This document shows positions 1-8,293 of a stretch of DNA of 50,765 bases, one piece after another. The position numbers were made by a program, and so were the translations under genes. The notes below the pieces were generated by a model. It had not been told where the DNA came from and made no database searches. It saw only the letters and a list, made by a program, of their open reading frames with translations. Source of the DNA: an uncultured Erysipelotrichaceae bacterium (GTDB lineage: Bacteria > Bacillota_I > Bacilli_A > Erysipelotrichales > Erysipelotrichaceae); NCBI GenBank assembly GCA_947036815.1, contig CAMQRS010000007.1:1-50765 (forward strand), written 5' to 3'. How positions within the stretch are numbered: position 1 is the stretch's first letter; each line of letters begins with the position of its first letter.

Positions 1-7
1 AACGCAT

Positions 8-47
8 AAAAATACCCTCCTCACTGGTTTGTCCAGTAAAGAGGGTA
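8..47 (-). terminator. Intrinsic terminator-like hairpin, minus strand
   Basis: Arms TACCCTC (13-19) and GAGGGTA (41-47) enclose a second pair ACTGG/CCAGT. Read on the minus strand, the stem is followed by five T. It lies beyond the terminator of the tRNA-Leu/Cys unit, so it may be a second stop for that unit. From about 50 to 320 I see no gene. Confidence 0.5.
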
Positions 48-320
48 CATATCAAGTTTGTAATTAACAAAGAAGTGTTTATATTTTTTATTGTGATTAG
101 GGCATCTTCGTGACTGATTAACAGTATTATTATAATTAAACTATATATATAAGAGTACAAACCACTTCGTAATGATACAAACGTATATTAAAGAAGTGTA
201 ATCCAATAACTATTGAAAGTTAAGAGTGCATATTCATGCTGATAATTCGTATAATTACTTAAAAATAAGATTTTTATATATAATAAGTACGAAGTTTTCT
301 TAATAGAATGTCTTGCATAC

Positions 321-350
321 AAAAAAAATCGATAATAAATTATCGATTTT
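321..350 (-). terminator. Terminator of the tRNA-Cys/tRNA-Leu unit
   Basis: A perfect inverted repeat (AAAATCGATAAT with ATTATCGATTTT) is followed by a T run on the minus strand, ten bases past the CCA end of tRNA-Leu. Confidence 0.75.
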
Positions 351-359
351 AATGTTTAA

Positions 360-446
360 TGGTCGGGACGGGGGGACTTGAACCCCCACGAGGTTTCCCT
401 CAACGGATTTTAAGTCCGTTGCGTCTGCCGATTCCGCCACGTCCCG
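360..446 (-). tRNA. tRNA-Leu (anticodon UAA)
   Basis: An 87-nt class II tRNA with a long variable arm. The acceptor stem is CGGGACG/CGTCCCG, the anticodon loop is CTTAAAA, and CCA is encoded. It is second in a two-tRNA transcript, 8 nt downstream of tRNA-Cys. Confidence 0.95.
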
Positions 447-454
447 ATTAAATT

Positions 455-528
455 TGGAGGTTCCTATCGGATTTGAACCGATGATCACAGAGTTGCAGTC
501 TATTGCCTTACCACTTGGCTAAGGAACC
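455..528 (-). tRNA. tRNA-Cys (anticodon GCA)
   Basis: A 74-nt tRNA with acceptor stem GGTTCCT/AGGAACC, anticodon loop CTGCAAC and encoded CCA. It is first in the transcript that also carries tRNA-Leu(UAA). Confidence 0.95.
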
Positions 529-555
529 ATGTACTAATAAATTAGGTACTTCGCT

Positions 556-585
556 ATTATATAATATGATGTGAAGTAAAGTCAA
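556..585 (-). promoter_or_regulatory. Promoter of the tRNA-Cys/tRNA-Leu unit
   Basis: On the minus strand, TTGACT (585-580) and TATAAT (561-556) are separated by 18 bp, about 28 nt upstream of tRNA-Cys. Confidence 0.7.
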
Positions 586-1032
586 TAAGTAAGTACTAAA
601 AAATGGAATCAAGTGTATAAAAGTGCATTTTTTTAAGTGAATGAGCCATTTAATGAAGTTAATAACATTATTTTAGGTTAATAATTGTGGTGTATAAGTA
701 TTTAATGGTACCTGCTTGTAAAAAATGGCATCATTTGATTTGAGACTATCATAGTTTTTTTATTACTTCTTATTTCTGAAGTTGTTATTTGTGAAAAAGT
801 AGTTATGAAATAATGCAAAACTTTTTCCTTAATAGCTTAAGAGTAAGGTTATTTATCGATAACTTGAAACTGACTAAGATAAATGTTGAGCTCATTAAGT
901 GTAAACAATGATGTCTACTGTGATTCAAGAAATAAGACTATGAAATTCAATATTAAACTGTTAATATGAATACATAAATAGGTGTAGCATCTTCTATAAT
1001 AGATATACACCTTAAACAAAGGGGGAATTACT
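586..1032. other. Non-coding stretch
   Basis: No convincing gene. Near its right end, GGTGTA (981-986) and TACACC (1006-1011) form an inverted repeat around a TATAAT at 995-1000. This is a plausible promoter with an operator for the small ORF and acetyltransferase that follow. Confidence 0.5.
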
Positions 1033-1098
1033 ATGAAAATATATAATAAAAGCATAGATAAAGAAAAAATGAGGGGTGAAGTTGTTTACTCCTTATAA
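1033..1098 (+). CDS. Possible 21-residue leader peptide
   Basis: A GGGGG ribosome binding site at 1021-1025 precedes an ATG opening a 21-codon frame rich in Lys and Glu. It stops 14 nt before the acetyltransferase start. It could be a translated leader, the broken start of an older gene, or chance. No family recognised. Confidence 0.3.
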   Translation: MKIYNKSIDKEKMRGEVVYSL

Positions 1099-1112
1099 AA
1101 TGGAGGAAAAAG

Positions 1113-1565
1113 ATGAAAGATGTATTTATTTCGGATTTTACAAATCCCTATTTTCAAAAGGCGTTCAAGCTGTATTTTGATGATATGGGAATTAAAATTG
1201 ATGATTGGGAAAGTTTGTTTTCTCTTATGATTAATGAAGAGGATAACTATGCATATATAAGATTAGGAGAACAAGGAGAGATCATCGGCTTTATACAATT
1301 TAGCCATATTAATTTATCTAATTGGTTTTTTATTGCACCATTAGGTTTTATTAGGGAATTTTGGATTGATAAAGCATTTAGGAATTTAGGGTATGGTACT
1401 GATTTGTTGGTACTTGCTGAAATTCATTTTATGAATAACGGTATGGATAAATCTATACTAACGACAGAAACAGTTCCTGAATTCTATGAAAAAAGAGGTT
1501 ATATTAAAGAAGTGACTATTGATGCTAAAAATAAAGATGACGTTTACATTAAAACATTAAACTAA
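1113..1565 (+). CDS. GNAT-family N-acetyltransferase
   Basis: A 150-residue protein with the GNAT fold pattern. A central strand is followed by the acetyl-CoA pyrophosphate loop in IDKAFRNLGYGTDLL (around 90-104; R/Q-x-x-G-x-G type), and the C-terminal region YEKRGYIKE resembles the FYxxxGF element of the family. GGAGG at 1102-1106 supports the start. The substrate cannot be read from sequence. It stands alone, with a strong terminator about 270 nt downstream. Confidence 0.8.
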   Translation: MKDVFISDFTNPYFQKAFKLYFDDMGIKIDDWESLFSLMINEEDNYAYIRLGEQGEIIGFIQFSHINLSNWFFIAPLGFIREFWIDKAFRNLGYGTDLLVLAEIHFMNNGMDKSILTTETVPEFYEKRGYIKEVTIDAKNKDDVYIKTLN

Positions 1566-1829
1566 ATGGATTGTTGTTTATATGTAAGATACAATAATTA
1601 GAATGATAAAAAAAGAACTAATATAGAAAACTTTTTTTAAAGACAAAGTTAAATTTAATCCTATGTTATCATAATAATCATGTATTTTAAGACGTCCTTT
1701 AGGACGTGATGAATGGAACGTATATATTGCTAAAACAAATGTGTATTGTAGAATATTCAATTGTATATTATAAGGTTGAGTAAAAACGTGGTTAGACATA
1801 AACTGAGTTATGTAACATAACAAGGTAAT

Positions 1830-1882
1830 TATAAAAGATGAGCCCCAGTGTTTGAATATTTACACTAGGCTCATCTTTTATA
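1830..1882. terminator. Bidirectional terminator hairpin
   Basis: TATAAAAGATGAGCC pairs with GGCTCATCTTTTATA, and CAGTGT/ACACT pairs inside. A-rich and T-rich flanks allow termination in both directions. Confidence 0.75.
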
Positions 1883-1917
1883 ATTCTACGTTTTTTTATG
1901 GTTCAACCATATATAAA

Positions 1918-1940
1918 AAAAAGAGTCGTTGACTCTTTTA
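1918..1940. terminator. Short terminator hairpin
   Basis: AAAAGAGTC-GTT-GACTCTTTT, flanked by A and T runs. Confidence 0.65.
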
Positions 1941-2062
1941 GAATAATGACTGTATATGTCTAAACTACTTTAAACATACTTGTTTTCATTTGAAGCAAGT
2001 GTGATATGTTGCTAAATAATGTAGTTGATTAAATGATAGGAATACATTTGTATTTAGTATAA

Positions 2063-2089
2063 TAAAAAAAACTGCGATTTCTCACAGTT
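2063..2089 (-). terminator. Terminator of tRNA-Leu(UAG)
   Basis: On the minus strand, the stem AACTG(TG)AG/CGCAGTT is followed by a run of T, directly after the tRNA CCA end. Confidence 0.65.
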
Positions 2090-2101
2090 CATTTATTTAA
2101 T

Positions 2102-2186
2102 TGGTGCGGATGACAGGAATCGAACCTGCACGCCGTGAAGCGCTAGATCCTAAGTCTAGTGCGTCTGCCAATTCCGCCACATCCGC
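2102..2186 (-). tRNA. tRNA-Leu (anticodon UAG)
   Basis: An 85-nt class II tRNA with acceptor stem GCGGATG/CATCCGC, anticodon loop CTTAGGA and encoded CCA. It is a single-gene transcript with its own promoter and terminator. Confidence 0.95.
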
Positions 2187-2223
2187 GCATCAATTTACAG
2201 TCACTTATTGTGAATGCCCTATT

Positions 2224-2251
2224 ATTATAGCACGAACAATAATAAATGCAA
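2224..2251 (-). promoter_or_regulatory. Promoter of tRNA-Leu(UAG)
   Basis: On the minus strand, TTGCAT (2251-2246) and TATAAT (2229-2224) are separated by 16 bp. Confidence 0.6.
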
Positions 2252-2384
2252 TAGAAAAATATAAAAGACAACAGGGTTTTTTAAAAATAAATTAGCGTAT
2301 AAATAGTCGTTGCTAAATTGACACGATTTTGTATAATTATACTATAGTTATAAGAGATATTATGAAACTGAATAAGGGGGATAA

Positions 2385-3401
2385 ATGGCAAAGTTAGTAC
2401 TAAAAAACATGAGCAAAATTTATTCTCGTGATATTAAGGCTGTATCAAACTTTACACTGGCGATTGAGGAAAAACAATTTATAGTGTTAATAGGACCGTC
2501 AGGTTGTGGTAAAAGTACAACTTTACGAATGATTGCAGGTTTAGAAACCCCAACTTCTGGAGAATTATATATCGATGATACATTGAATAATTCTATTGCT
2601 CCTAATAATAGAAATGTGAGTATGGTGTTTCAAAATGATTCTTTATTTCCAAATATGACTGTCTTTGACAATGTTGCGTTTGGACTCAATGAGAAAAGAA
2701 AAAGAAACTCGACTGTAGAAGGACGAGTAAGGGACATTGCTCGTAGTTTGGAGATTCTAGAATATTTAGATAGGAAACCATCGCAACTATCGGCAGGACA
2801 AAGGCACAGGGTAGCATCAGGGAGAGCTTTGGTTAGAGATTCAAAAGTGTTATTGATGGATGAACCGTTTACTAATTTGGATGCAACATTAAAAGTGCAA
2901 ATGCGTGAAGAAATCATGAAACTATATCATAGGTTAGATGTGAGTGTGGTCTATGTCACTCATGATCAAGTAGAGGCGATGAGCATGGCGACAAAAATAG
3001 TGGTTATGAAAGATGGATGTATTCAACAAATAGGTACACCAAAAGAAATATACAATAGCCCAGTGAATAGGTTTGTTGCTAGTTTTTTAGGAAGTCCAAG
3101 CATGAATATATTCAACGTGATGTATGAAGATAACGTTGATACATTAGGAAAATATACGTTTGAATTAACTGATAGCATGCAAGGTGCGTTAAAGGGGAAC
3201 CAAAGTAAAACTTTAATGTTAGGGGTGCGACCTCAATATATAAAAGTTGTGGAAAAAGATCAAGGATATCCAGTATACGTAAATGGTGTTAAGTTAATAG
3301 GAAGTGAATATATTGTACATTCTGATATAGAAGGTCAAAAGGTATGCTTCCTCTGTGATGCTACACAAAGTGTTATAGAGAATCAACAATTGTATATTTA
3401 G
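2385..3401 (+). CDS. MsmK/UgpC-type sugar ABC transporter ATPase
   Basis: A 338-residue cytoplasmic ATPase that would energise carbohydrate ABC importers. Walker A GPSGCGKST is at 37-45, the Q-loop in VFQND near 81-85, a slightly altered signature LSAGQ at 135-139 (usually LSGGQ), Walker B VLLMDEP at 155-161 and the switch His at 193 in THD. The last ~100 residues form the TOBE-like regulatory region typical of MalK/MsmK. No permease or binding-protein gene is adjacent, so it is probably a shared ATPase for several importers. MalQ next door fits a role in maltodextrin use. Confidence 0.88.
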   Translation: MAKLVLKNMSKIYSRDIKAVSNFTLAIEEKQFIVLIGPSGCGKSTTLRMIAGLETPTSGELYIDDTLNNSIAPNNRNVSMVFQNDSLFPNMTVFDNVAFGLNEKRKRNSTVEGRVRDIARSLEILEYLDRKPSQLSAGQRHRVASGRALVRDSKVLLMDEPFTNLDATLKVQMREEIMKLYHRLDVSVVYVTHDQVEAMSMATKIVVMKDGCIQQIGTPKEIYNSPVNRFVASFLGSPSMNIFNVMYEDNVDTLGKYTFELTDSMQGALKGNQSKTLMLGVRPQYIKVVEKDQGYPVYVNGVKLIGSEYIVHSDIEGQKVCFLCDATQSVIENQQLYI

Positions 3402-3488
3402 ATAGATAATACGCACATACACTTCTGTAATGTAGAGACAATGAATACGATAGTATAATTATTTATAATCATAGAGGGGAAACAAAAA

Positions 3489-4934
3489 ATGAGAAAAGCA
3501 GGAATATTAATGGCCATATCTTCGTTGCCATCAAAGCATGGAATCGGTGATTTTGGACCAAGTGCATATGAATTTATTGACCATTTAGAATGTGCGAATA
3601 TGAAAGTGTGGCAAGTGTTGCCGCTGAATGCCTTGGGATATGGAAATTCACCATATCAACCATATTCATCGAATGCAATGGATGAACTTTGCATTAGTTT
3701 AGAAATCTTAGTAGAAGAAGGTTTATTGACAAGTGTTCCTTCTTATCAAACAGACAATACGAGTATAGATTATGAAAATACACGTAAGTTCAAACATCAA
3801 TTCCTAATAGAAGCCTTTAAAAACTTTACAGAAGATACAGGGTATTATAAATTTATTGAAAACTATTGGGTACATAACTACGCAGTATTTATGGCGTTGA
3901 AAAAACAAAATAATATGAATTGTTGGAATACATGGGATGATGACCAAAAACATTGGGTAGATGGTAGTGGATATGATATCCAACATTTAGATGCTGAAAT
4001 TAAGTATGAAAAATTTATTCAATACCAGTTATTTAAACAATGGAAGCACATTAAACAATATGCGAATAATAAAAAAATAGAGTTAGTAGGAGATGTCCCA
4101 ATTTATGTGGGGATTGATAGTGAAGATGTCTATTCGAATAAATCAGACTTTTTATTAGATGAAGCAGGGCATCCTGTGTTCATTGCCGGAGTACCACCTG
4201 ATTACTTTTCGGTGACTGGACAGCGATGGGGGAATCCTATCTATAACTGGGAGAAAATGCGTAACGAAGGGTTTCCTTTTTGGATCCATCGTTTAAATTA
4301 TACAAATCAATTATTCGATAAAATTAGAATAGATCACTTTAGAGCGTTTGATACGTATTGGAAGATTCCTTCAAATTGTAATACCGCAATTGAAGGTGAA
4401 TGGAAGGAAGCTCCAGGATATGACTTATTTGATACGTTAAACTATCATGCACCTAATCTAGATATTATTGCTGAAGACTTAGGTGAATTAAGAGCAGAAG
4501 TACTTACACTAAGAGATCATTACAACTTACCAGGAATGAAGATTACTCAGTTTACCTTTAATCCTAACGGTACGTCTGACTTTGTTGATCGTGAGCACAT
4601 GATTGTATATACAGGAACGCATGACAATCATACAATCAAAGGATATTTAGAAGAACAAGGCGCTTCGTTTAAAATCAGAAGTAAAAAGTTCTTGAAAGAT
4701 AACGGATACTGGAGAGGGAATCTAAGTACTAGTTTTAACTATTACGCATTAAGTGATATCGCAAATACAGCAATCCTACCAATGCAAGATATATTAGGAT
4801 ATACGGATGATACTAGGATGAATACTCCAGGAACGCTTGGATACCCGAATTGGCAGTGGAAATTAAGTTCGTTTGAAGCGTTTGAATTAAGAATTAAGCA
4901 ATTAAGCAATTGGATTAAAGAAACAAATAGATAA
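3489..4934 (+). CDS. malQ: 4-alpha-glucanotransferase (amylomaltase, GH77)
   Basis: 481 residues, close to the usual bacterial amylomaltase length. It disproportionates maltodextrins by moving alpha-1,4-glucan chains and releasing glucose. The GH77 landmarks are present: the nucleophile Asp282 in RIDHFR, acid/base Glu329 in IIAEDLG, Asp379 in TGTHDNH, and DVPIYV near 200. The gene follows the MsmK-like ATPase by 87 nt. A TATAAT at about 3454 could give it a separate promoter, and GAGGGG precedes the start. Uptake and remodelling of maltodextrins is the likely joint role. Confidence 0.95.
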   Translation: MRKAGILMAISSLPSKHGIGDFGPSAYEFIDHLECANMKVWQVLPLNALGYGNSPYQPYSSNAMDELCISLEILVEEGLLTSVPSYQTDNTSIDYENTRKFKHQFLIEAFKNFTEDTGYYKFIENYWVHNYAVFMALKKQNNMNCWNTWDDDQKHWVDGSGYDIQHLDAEIKYEKFIQYQLFKQWKHIKQYANNKKIELVGDVPIYVGIDSEDVYSNKSDFLLDEAGHPVFIAGVPPDYFSVTGQRWGNPIYNWEKMRNEGFPFWIHRLNYTNQLFDKIRIDHFRAFDTYWKIPSNCNTAIEGEWKEAPGYDLFDTLNYHAPNLDIIAEDLGELRAEVLTLRDHYNLPGMKITQFTFNPNGTSDFVDREHMIVYTGTHDNHTIKGYLEEQGASFKIRSKKFLKDNGYWRGNLSTSFNYYALSDIANTAILPMQDILGYTDDTRMNTPGTLGYPNWQWKLSSFEAFELRIKQLSNWIKETNR

Positions 4935-4963
4935 AGTACTAACTACATGTTAGTGCTTTTTTT
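4933..4963 (+). terminator. Terminator after malQ
   Basis: AGTACTAAC pairs with GTTAGTGCT around loop TACAT and is followed by seven T. Confidence 0.8.
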
Positions 4964-5161
4964 GTTTATGAAATATATGGAGTAGAAGAAACAAACGTAA
5001 AATACAAATACAAGGAGTGGATACAGTGCGTAATTTTCATGTATGTATATAAGTTAATGCATCGAATATTACACCTTAGTTTAAAACTACTACCACTTAT
5101 GCACAAAGCCATTATTGTTTTTAAAATATGCTATGATAGTAATGCGAAGAAAGGGGAACGA

Positions 5162-5626
5162 ATGAAAATAATAATAAATATTCAAGAAGATATGAATGAA
5201 AACGAAATTCATTTATGTGTACGTGAATTAAACGAGGAAGTAGTAGCAATACAAAAAATAATTCAACAAAACTTATCTTCATATAATGAAATGGTTGTAT
5301 ATCAAGAAGATGTCGAATACTATATACCGCTAAAACAAATTCTCTTTTTTGAAACATCAGGAAGAGAGATTATGTTACATACAAAATCTGAACTATTTGT
5401 GGTGAAAAAGAAATTGTATGAGTTAGAAGAAATACTCCCTGATTACTTCGAACGTATTTCAAAGTCATGTGTGGTCAATGTGTTATCCATTTATTCAATG
5501 AATAAAAAAGTAGTAAGCAACGGCTTGATTGAGTTCAACGGTACCCATAAACAAGTGTATGTATCAAGAATGTATTATAAGAGTTTAAAATTAAAGTTAG
5601 AGAGGAAACGTAGATCTTATGAGTAA
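5162..5626 (+). CDS. LytTR-type DNA-binding regulator
   Basis: 154 residues. An N-terminal segment of about 50 residues precedes a LytTR DNA-binding domain (from about VEYYIPLKQILFFETSG to the end, with DYFERISKSCVVNV and YVSRMYYKSLK as typical elements). There is no receiver domain, so it is a one-component LytTR regulator. The start at 5162 is chosen for the AAAGGGG binding site just upstream; a longer frame to 5039 lacks one. It overlaps the next gene by 8 nt, so the two are translationally coupled and very likely functionally paired. Confidence 0.82.
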   Translation: MKIIINIQEDMNENEIHLCVRELNEEVVAIQKIIQQNLSSYNEMVVYQEDVEYYIPLKQILFFETSGREIMLHTKSELFVVKKKLYELEEILPDYFERISKSCVVNVLSIYSMNKKVVSNGLIEFNGTHKQVYVSRMYYKSLKLKLERKRRSYE

Positions 5627-6353
5627 AATTAAAAATATAGTTAAAGCATTGTTTTTTATAGTATTAGCAGTGTGTTTAATTGGAGGAGAATTAGATTATT
5701 TTGAAGGGTTAAACATTTGGAGAATTGGATTCATCTTAATGTTTTCATACAGTGTGATTCAAGCGATCTACTATAAAAGTTTTTCTAGCGCATGCTTCAG
5801 CGTGGCAGCTCTATACTATGTAGTACAATCGCTTGTGGATGTTCCTAAGTTATCGGTATGGGTATTGTTTATTAGTTCTATCTTATTTAGTATGGCATTG
5901 TCACACCTGTTTCCAAATAACTACAAATACAAAAAAAAGTGTAAGTATAGTTATGAATACGAAGGTAATGAGAAAACAAGTGGATCCAATTATGATTATA
6001 GTAGTGATGGTTTTGAAGGAGAAAATAAAGTGTACGTAGGTGTGAATCTAGGGAGTGCTGAAAAATATATAAGCTCTAATAAATTTGAATCATGCGAAGC
6101 ACATTGTAATTTTGGAGAGTTGAAAATATATTTTGATGCAGCAAGTATGGATTCAGCTAATGGTAATTTATATGTAGAACTTAATTTCGGGGAAGTAGAT
6201 GTTTATGTACCTAGAAATTGGCGGGTAGAAACAAGTGTATCTTCGGCATTTGCAAGCGTGAACTTTAAAGGAACGGAATCAAGTGATAAAAATAAATTGT
6301 TAAAAATTAGTGGAAGCGTCCATTTTGGAGAATTAAATATTATTTATATTTAA
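5619..6353 (+). CDS. LiaF-like membrane protein coupled to LytTR regulator
   Basis: 244 residues. Three to four hydrophobic segments fill residues ~7-98, followed by a Lys/Tyr-rich linker and a C-terminal domain of repeated beta-like pieces (FGELKIYFD, NFGEVDVYVP, HFGELNIIYI). This resembles the C-terminal beta-helix of LiaF-family cell-envelope stress sensors. Known LytTR/membrane-partner pairs often use the membrane protein to hold the regulator inactive; by analogy this one may restrain the upstream LytTR protein. The signal is unknown, and the family assignment rests on pattern only. Confidence 0.65.
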   Translation: MSKIKNIVKALFFIVLAVCLIGGELDYFEGLNIWRIGFILMFSYSVIQAIYYKSFSSACFSVAALYYVVQSLVDVPKLSVWVLFISSILFSMALSHLFPNNYKYKKKCKYSYEYEGNEKTSGSNYDYSSDGFEGENKVYVGVNLGSAEKYISSNKFESCEAHCNFGELKIYFDAASMDSANGNLYVELNFGEVDVYVPRNWRVETSVSSAFASVNFKGTESSDKNKLLKISGSVHFGELNIIYI

Positions 6354-6446
6354 ATAGTAGGTAATTATATGCATTTTAGTGATACGAAGTAGGAATTAGT
6401 TGTATGTTTATCCAATATATAGTAATCTAGAAAGTGGAGAAAACAT

Positions 6447-7217
6447 ATGGAAACAAAAAAACTAGTAGAAGAAGTTAGTGCAGTGGCTAAAGAAGCAGGA
6501 AAGTTTATTTTAAATAGAGAAAAAATTGATATATCTGTTAAGGGAGACGTTGCGAATATAGTAACTAATATGGATATTGCAGTTCAAAAATTAATCCTTT
6601 CAAAATTAAAAATGATTTTACCAGAAGCAAAGATAATCGCAGAAGAAAACAATGTATTTGGTTTTGATGAAGGATATGTATGGGTAGTGGATCCAATTGA
6701 TGGAACTACAAATTATGCTTATGATTGCAAGTGTAGTTGTATCTCAATTGCGCTTCTTTATGAAAAAGAAGGGTATATAGGTGTTGTTTATAATCCGTAC
6801 CTAGATGAATTATTTGTTGGAGTCAAAGGTGAAGGAAGTACATTGAATGAGAAATCTATTCATGTGAATGATAACAAACTAGCATCATCATTAATTGTAG
6901 TGGGAACGACGCCATACGATAAAGCGAAAGCAGATGTTACTTTTGATAACTTGAAACAATTATTTTTGCATGGAAGAGATATTAGAAGAAGTGGAAGTGC
7001 AGTGTTGGATTTATGTTATATCGCATGTGGAAGATTCGATGCTTTTTATGAAGCATGTTTAGCTCCATGGGATTATAGTGCAGCTTCAATTATTGTGAGT
7101 GCAGCAAATGGTAAAGTAGAAACAATAGCTCCAGCAGTTTGGGGATATGAAAAATCAATACCTATTATTGCAGGAAACAAAAACAATTTTAACGAAATTA
7201 AAAACATAGTTAAGTAA
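6447..7217 (+). CDS. Inositol monophosphatase family protein
   Basis: 256 residues, standard length for the IMPase/SuhB superfamily of Mg-dependent, Li-sensitive phosphatases. The metal-binding elements are visible: AEEN near 65-68, WVVDPIDGTTNYA near 79-91 (D-P-I-D-G-T motif) and the C-terminal WDYSAASIIV. The substrate could be inositol-1-phosphate, another sugar phosphate or a nucleotide such as pAp. GTGGAGA upstream supports the start. It has its own terminator and appears monocistronic. Confidence 0.9.
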   Translation: METKKLVEEVSAVAKEAGKFILNREKIDISVKGDVANIVTNMDIAVQKLILSKLKMILPEAKIIAEENNVFGFDEGYVWVVDPIDGTTNYAYDCKCSCISIALLYEKEGYIGVVYNPYLDELFVGVKGEGSTLNEKSIHVNDNKLASSLIVVGTTPYDKAKADVTFDNLKQLFLHGRDIRRSGSAVLDLCYIACGRFDAFYEACLAPWDYSAASIIVSAANGKVETIAPAVWGYEKSIPIIAGNKNNFNEIKNIVK

Positions 7218-7220
7218 ATA

Positions 7221-7244
7221 AGGGGATCATTAGGTCCTTTTTTT
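7221..7244 (+). terminator. Terminator after IMPase gene
   Basis: AGGGGATC/GGTCCTTT with G-U pairs and loop ATTA, followed by a run of T. Confidence 0.6.
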
Positions 7245-7338
7245 GTTGTAATATATATTTTAGATAATCTATAAATGTGGTAATTGGAGGCTCAAAAAAC
7301 ATAAAATTAAAAAAATTTATTTTTTTTCTATAAAAGGG

Positions 7339-7367
7339 TTGCCAAGTGTAAATCTGTATGGTATTAT
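7339..7367 (+). promoter_or_regulatory. Promoter of tRNA-Asn
   Basis: TTGCCA (7339-7344), 17-bp spacer, TATTAT (7362-7367), 12 nt before the tRNA. Confidence 0.75.
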
Positions 7368-7379
7368 GTTTAAGCAGTT

Positions 7380-7455
7380 GCCTGAATAGCTCAGTTGGTA
7401 GAGCACTCGGCTGTTAACCGGACGGTCACAGGTTCAAGTCCTGTTTCAGGCGCCA
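7380..7455 (+). tRNA. tRNA-Asn (anticodon GUU)
   Basis: A 76-nt tRNA with acceptor stem GCCTGAA/TTCAGGC, anticodon loop CTGTTAA and encoded CCA. The anticodon stem has a C27-A43 mismatch and a U28-G42 wobble. Its last six bases begin a 44-bp direct repeat that recurs at 10415, marking it as the insertion site of the downstream island. Confidence 0.95.
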
Positions 7456-7493
7456 TGTAACAGATAAACACCCATTTGGGTGTTTTTTTCTAT
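7450..7493 (+). repeat. 44-bp direct repeat, left copy (att-like)
   Basis: Identical base for base to 10415-10458 (offset 2965), with mismatches immediately outside both ends. It contains the tRNA-Asn GCGCCA end and the terminator hairpin. Confidence 0.95.
7466..7490 (+). terminator. Terminator of tRNA-Asn
   Basis: AAACACCC-ATTT-GGGTGTTT followed by T; it lies inside the 44-bp repeat. Confidence 0.85.
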
Positions 7494-7502
7494 ATTAAGA
7501 TG

Positions 7503-7536
7503 AAGATGTACACCGTAATTGCGGTGTACATCTTTT
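7503..7536. terminator. Strong terminator at the left inner end of the island
   Basis: AAGATGTACACCG pairs perfectly with CGGTGTACATCTT (13 bp, loop TAATTG) and is followed by T. No gene lies between it and the tRNA-Asn terminator, so it may be a relic of the DNA that arrived with the island. Confidence 0.75.
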
Positions 7537-8241
7537 TGTTTAGAAGTGACTTGGTACGTTTGAGAATTGAGGAGTATGAAATAGAAGAAATTCAACATAA
7601 AAGTCCGACTGAGTTAGATGAGTGTTCAACGATAGAGATATAGGATATATTAAGCTAGCCTATATGGTGAATATGAAGGCAGATATGAAAGAGCGGTTAT
7701 GCAACTTTAGTAGCCGAACAGTAAGAAAGATCGGATATTACATTTAAAAATCACAATTTTTTTTTCAAAGGCTTGACAATAAAAGTTGATGAAAGCAGTG
7801 AATTTTGAATGAACAAGAAGTGCGCTGTAAAGGGGTGATACATTTATATTTTTAAATTTTCAAGTCAAGAGCAAAACTTTTTCACATAGGCTTTATGTGG
7901 TAATATTTCACCTTGGTATTTTCAAATTCTTTTATTTTTCTTTCATATGGAGGATGAGGGGGGAAATGATAATAGGAAAGAAGAAATAATAGTTAAGAAA
8001 ATTTGGTAGATGTGTAAAGCTGACAAAGAGATAATATTTATTGCATTTAACACCCCCCCTTTTTTATTATTGTTAATTGAAGTAATTAGAATCATAAAAT
8101 AAAGGTTAGTAATAAGATAAAAAATACATAATTAATACTAAATGAATCAGTTCTATATAATTGAATGTAACAAATTGTAACAAGTGTCAAATTAAATAAC
8201 GGTTTTAAGGTTATAGCATGAATTAAAGCGTTTATTAAGAT
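7537..8241. other. Long non-coding stretch inside the island
   Basis: About 700 bp without a convincing gene. A short frame from about 7540 to 7642 encodes a Glu-rich stretch (LRIEEYEIEEIQHKSPTELD) and looks like a decayed coding remnant, but I cannot identify it. A G6 run (about 7960) and a C7 run (about 8053) are present. The rest is AT-rich. Confidence 0.45.
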
Positions 8242-8271
8242 TTGTTTTTTTTCATAATAAATGATTATAAT
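8242..8271 (+). promoter_or_regulatory. Promoter of the radical SAM/peptide operon
   Basis: TTGTTT (8242-8247), 18-bp spacer, TATAAT (8266-8271). Transcription would start near 8278, just ahead of the AGAGGT binding site at 8281. This also rules against translation from the earlier ATG at 8261. Confidence 0.6.
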
Positions 8272-8293
8272 ATTTTACATAGAGGTACATAAT

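Larger units (their letters stand above)
1566..2062. other. Non-coding stretch with two terminator hairpins
   Basis: No convincing gene on either strand. It holds the hairpins at 1830-1882 and 1918-1940 and otherwise AT-rich spacer. Confidence 0.5.

Noticed and set aside
1578-1823. 81-codon minus-strand frame
   Set aside because: Low-complexity hydrophobic translation, no binding site and no family pattern in an AT-rich spacer.
7955-8060. G6 and C7 runs as a long-range hairpin or G-quadruplex
   Set aside because: Single runs cannot form a quadruplex, and the pairing is short with a ~90-nt loop.
8261-8293. Upstream ATG extending the radical SAM gene by 11 residues
   Set aside because: It lies in the -10 region of the predicted promoter and has no ribosome binding site; ATG 8294 has AGAGGT at proper distance.
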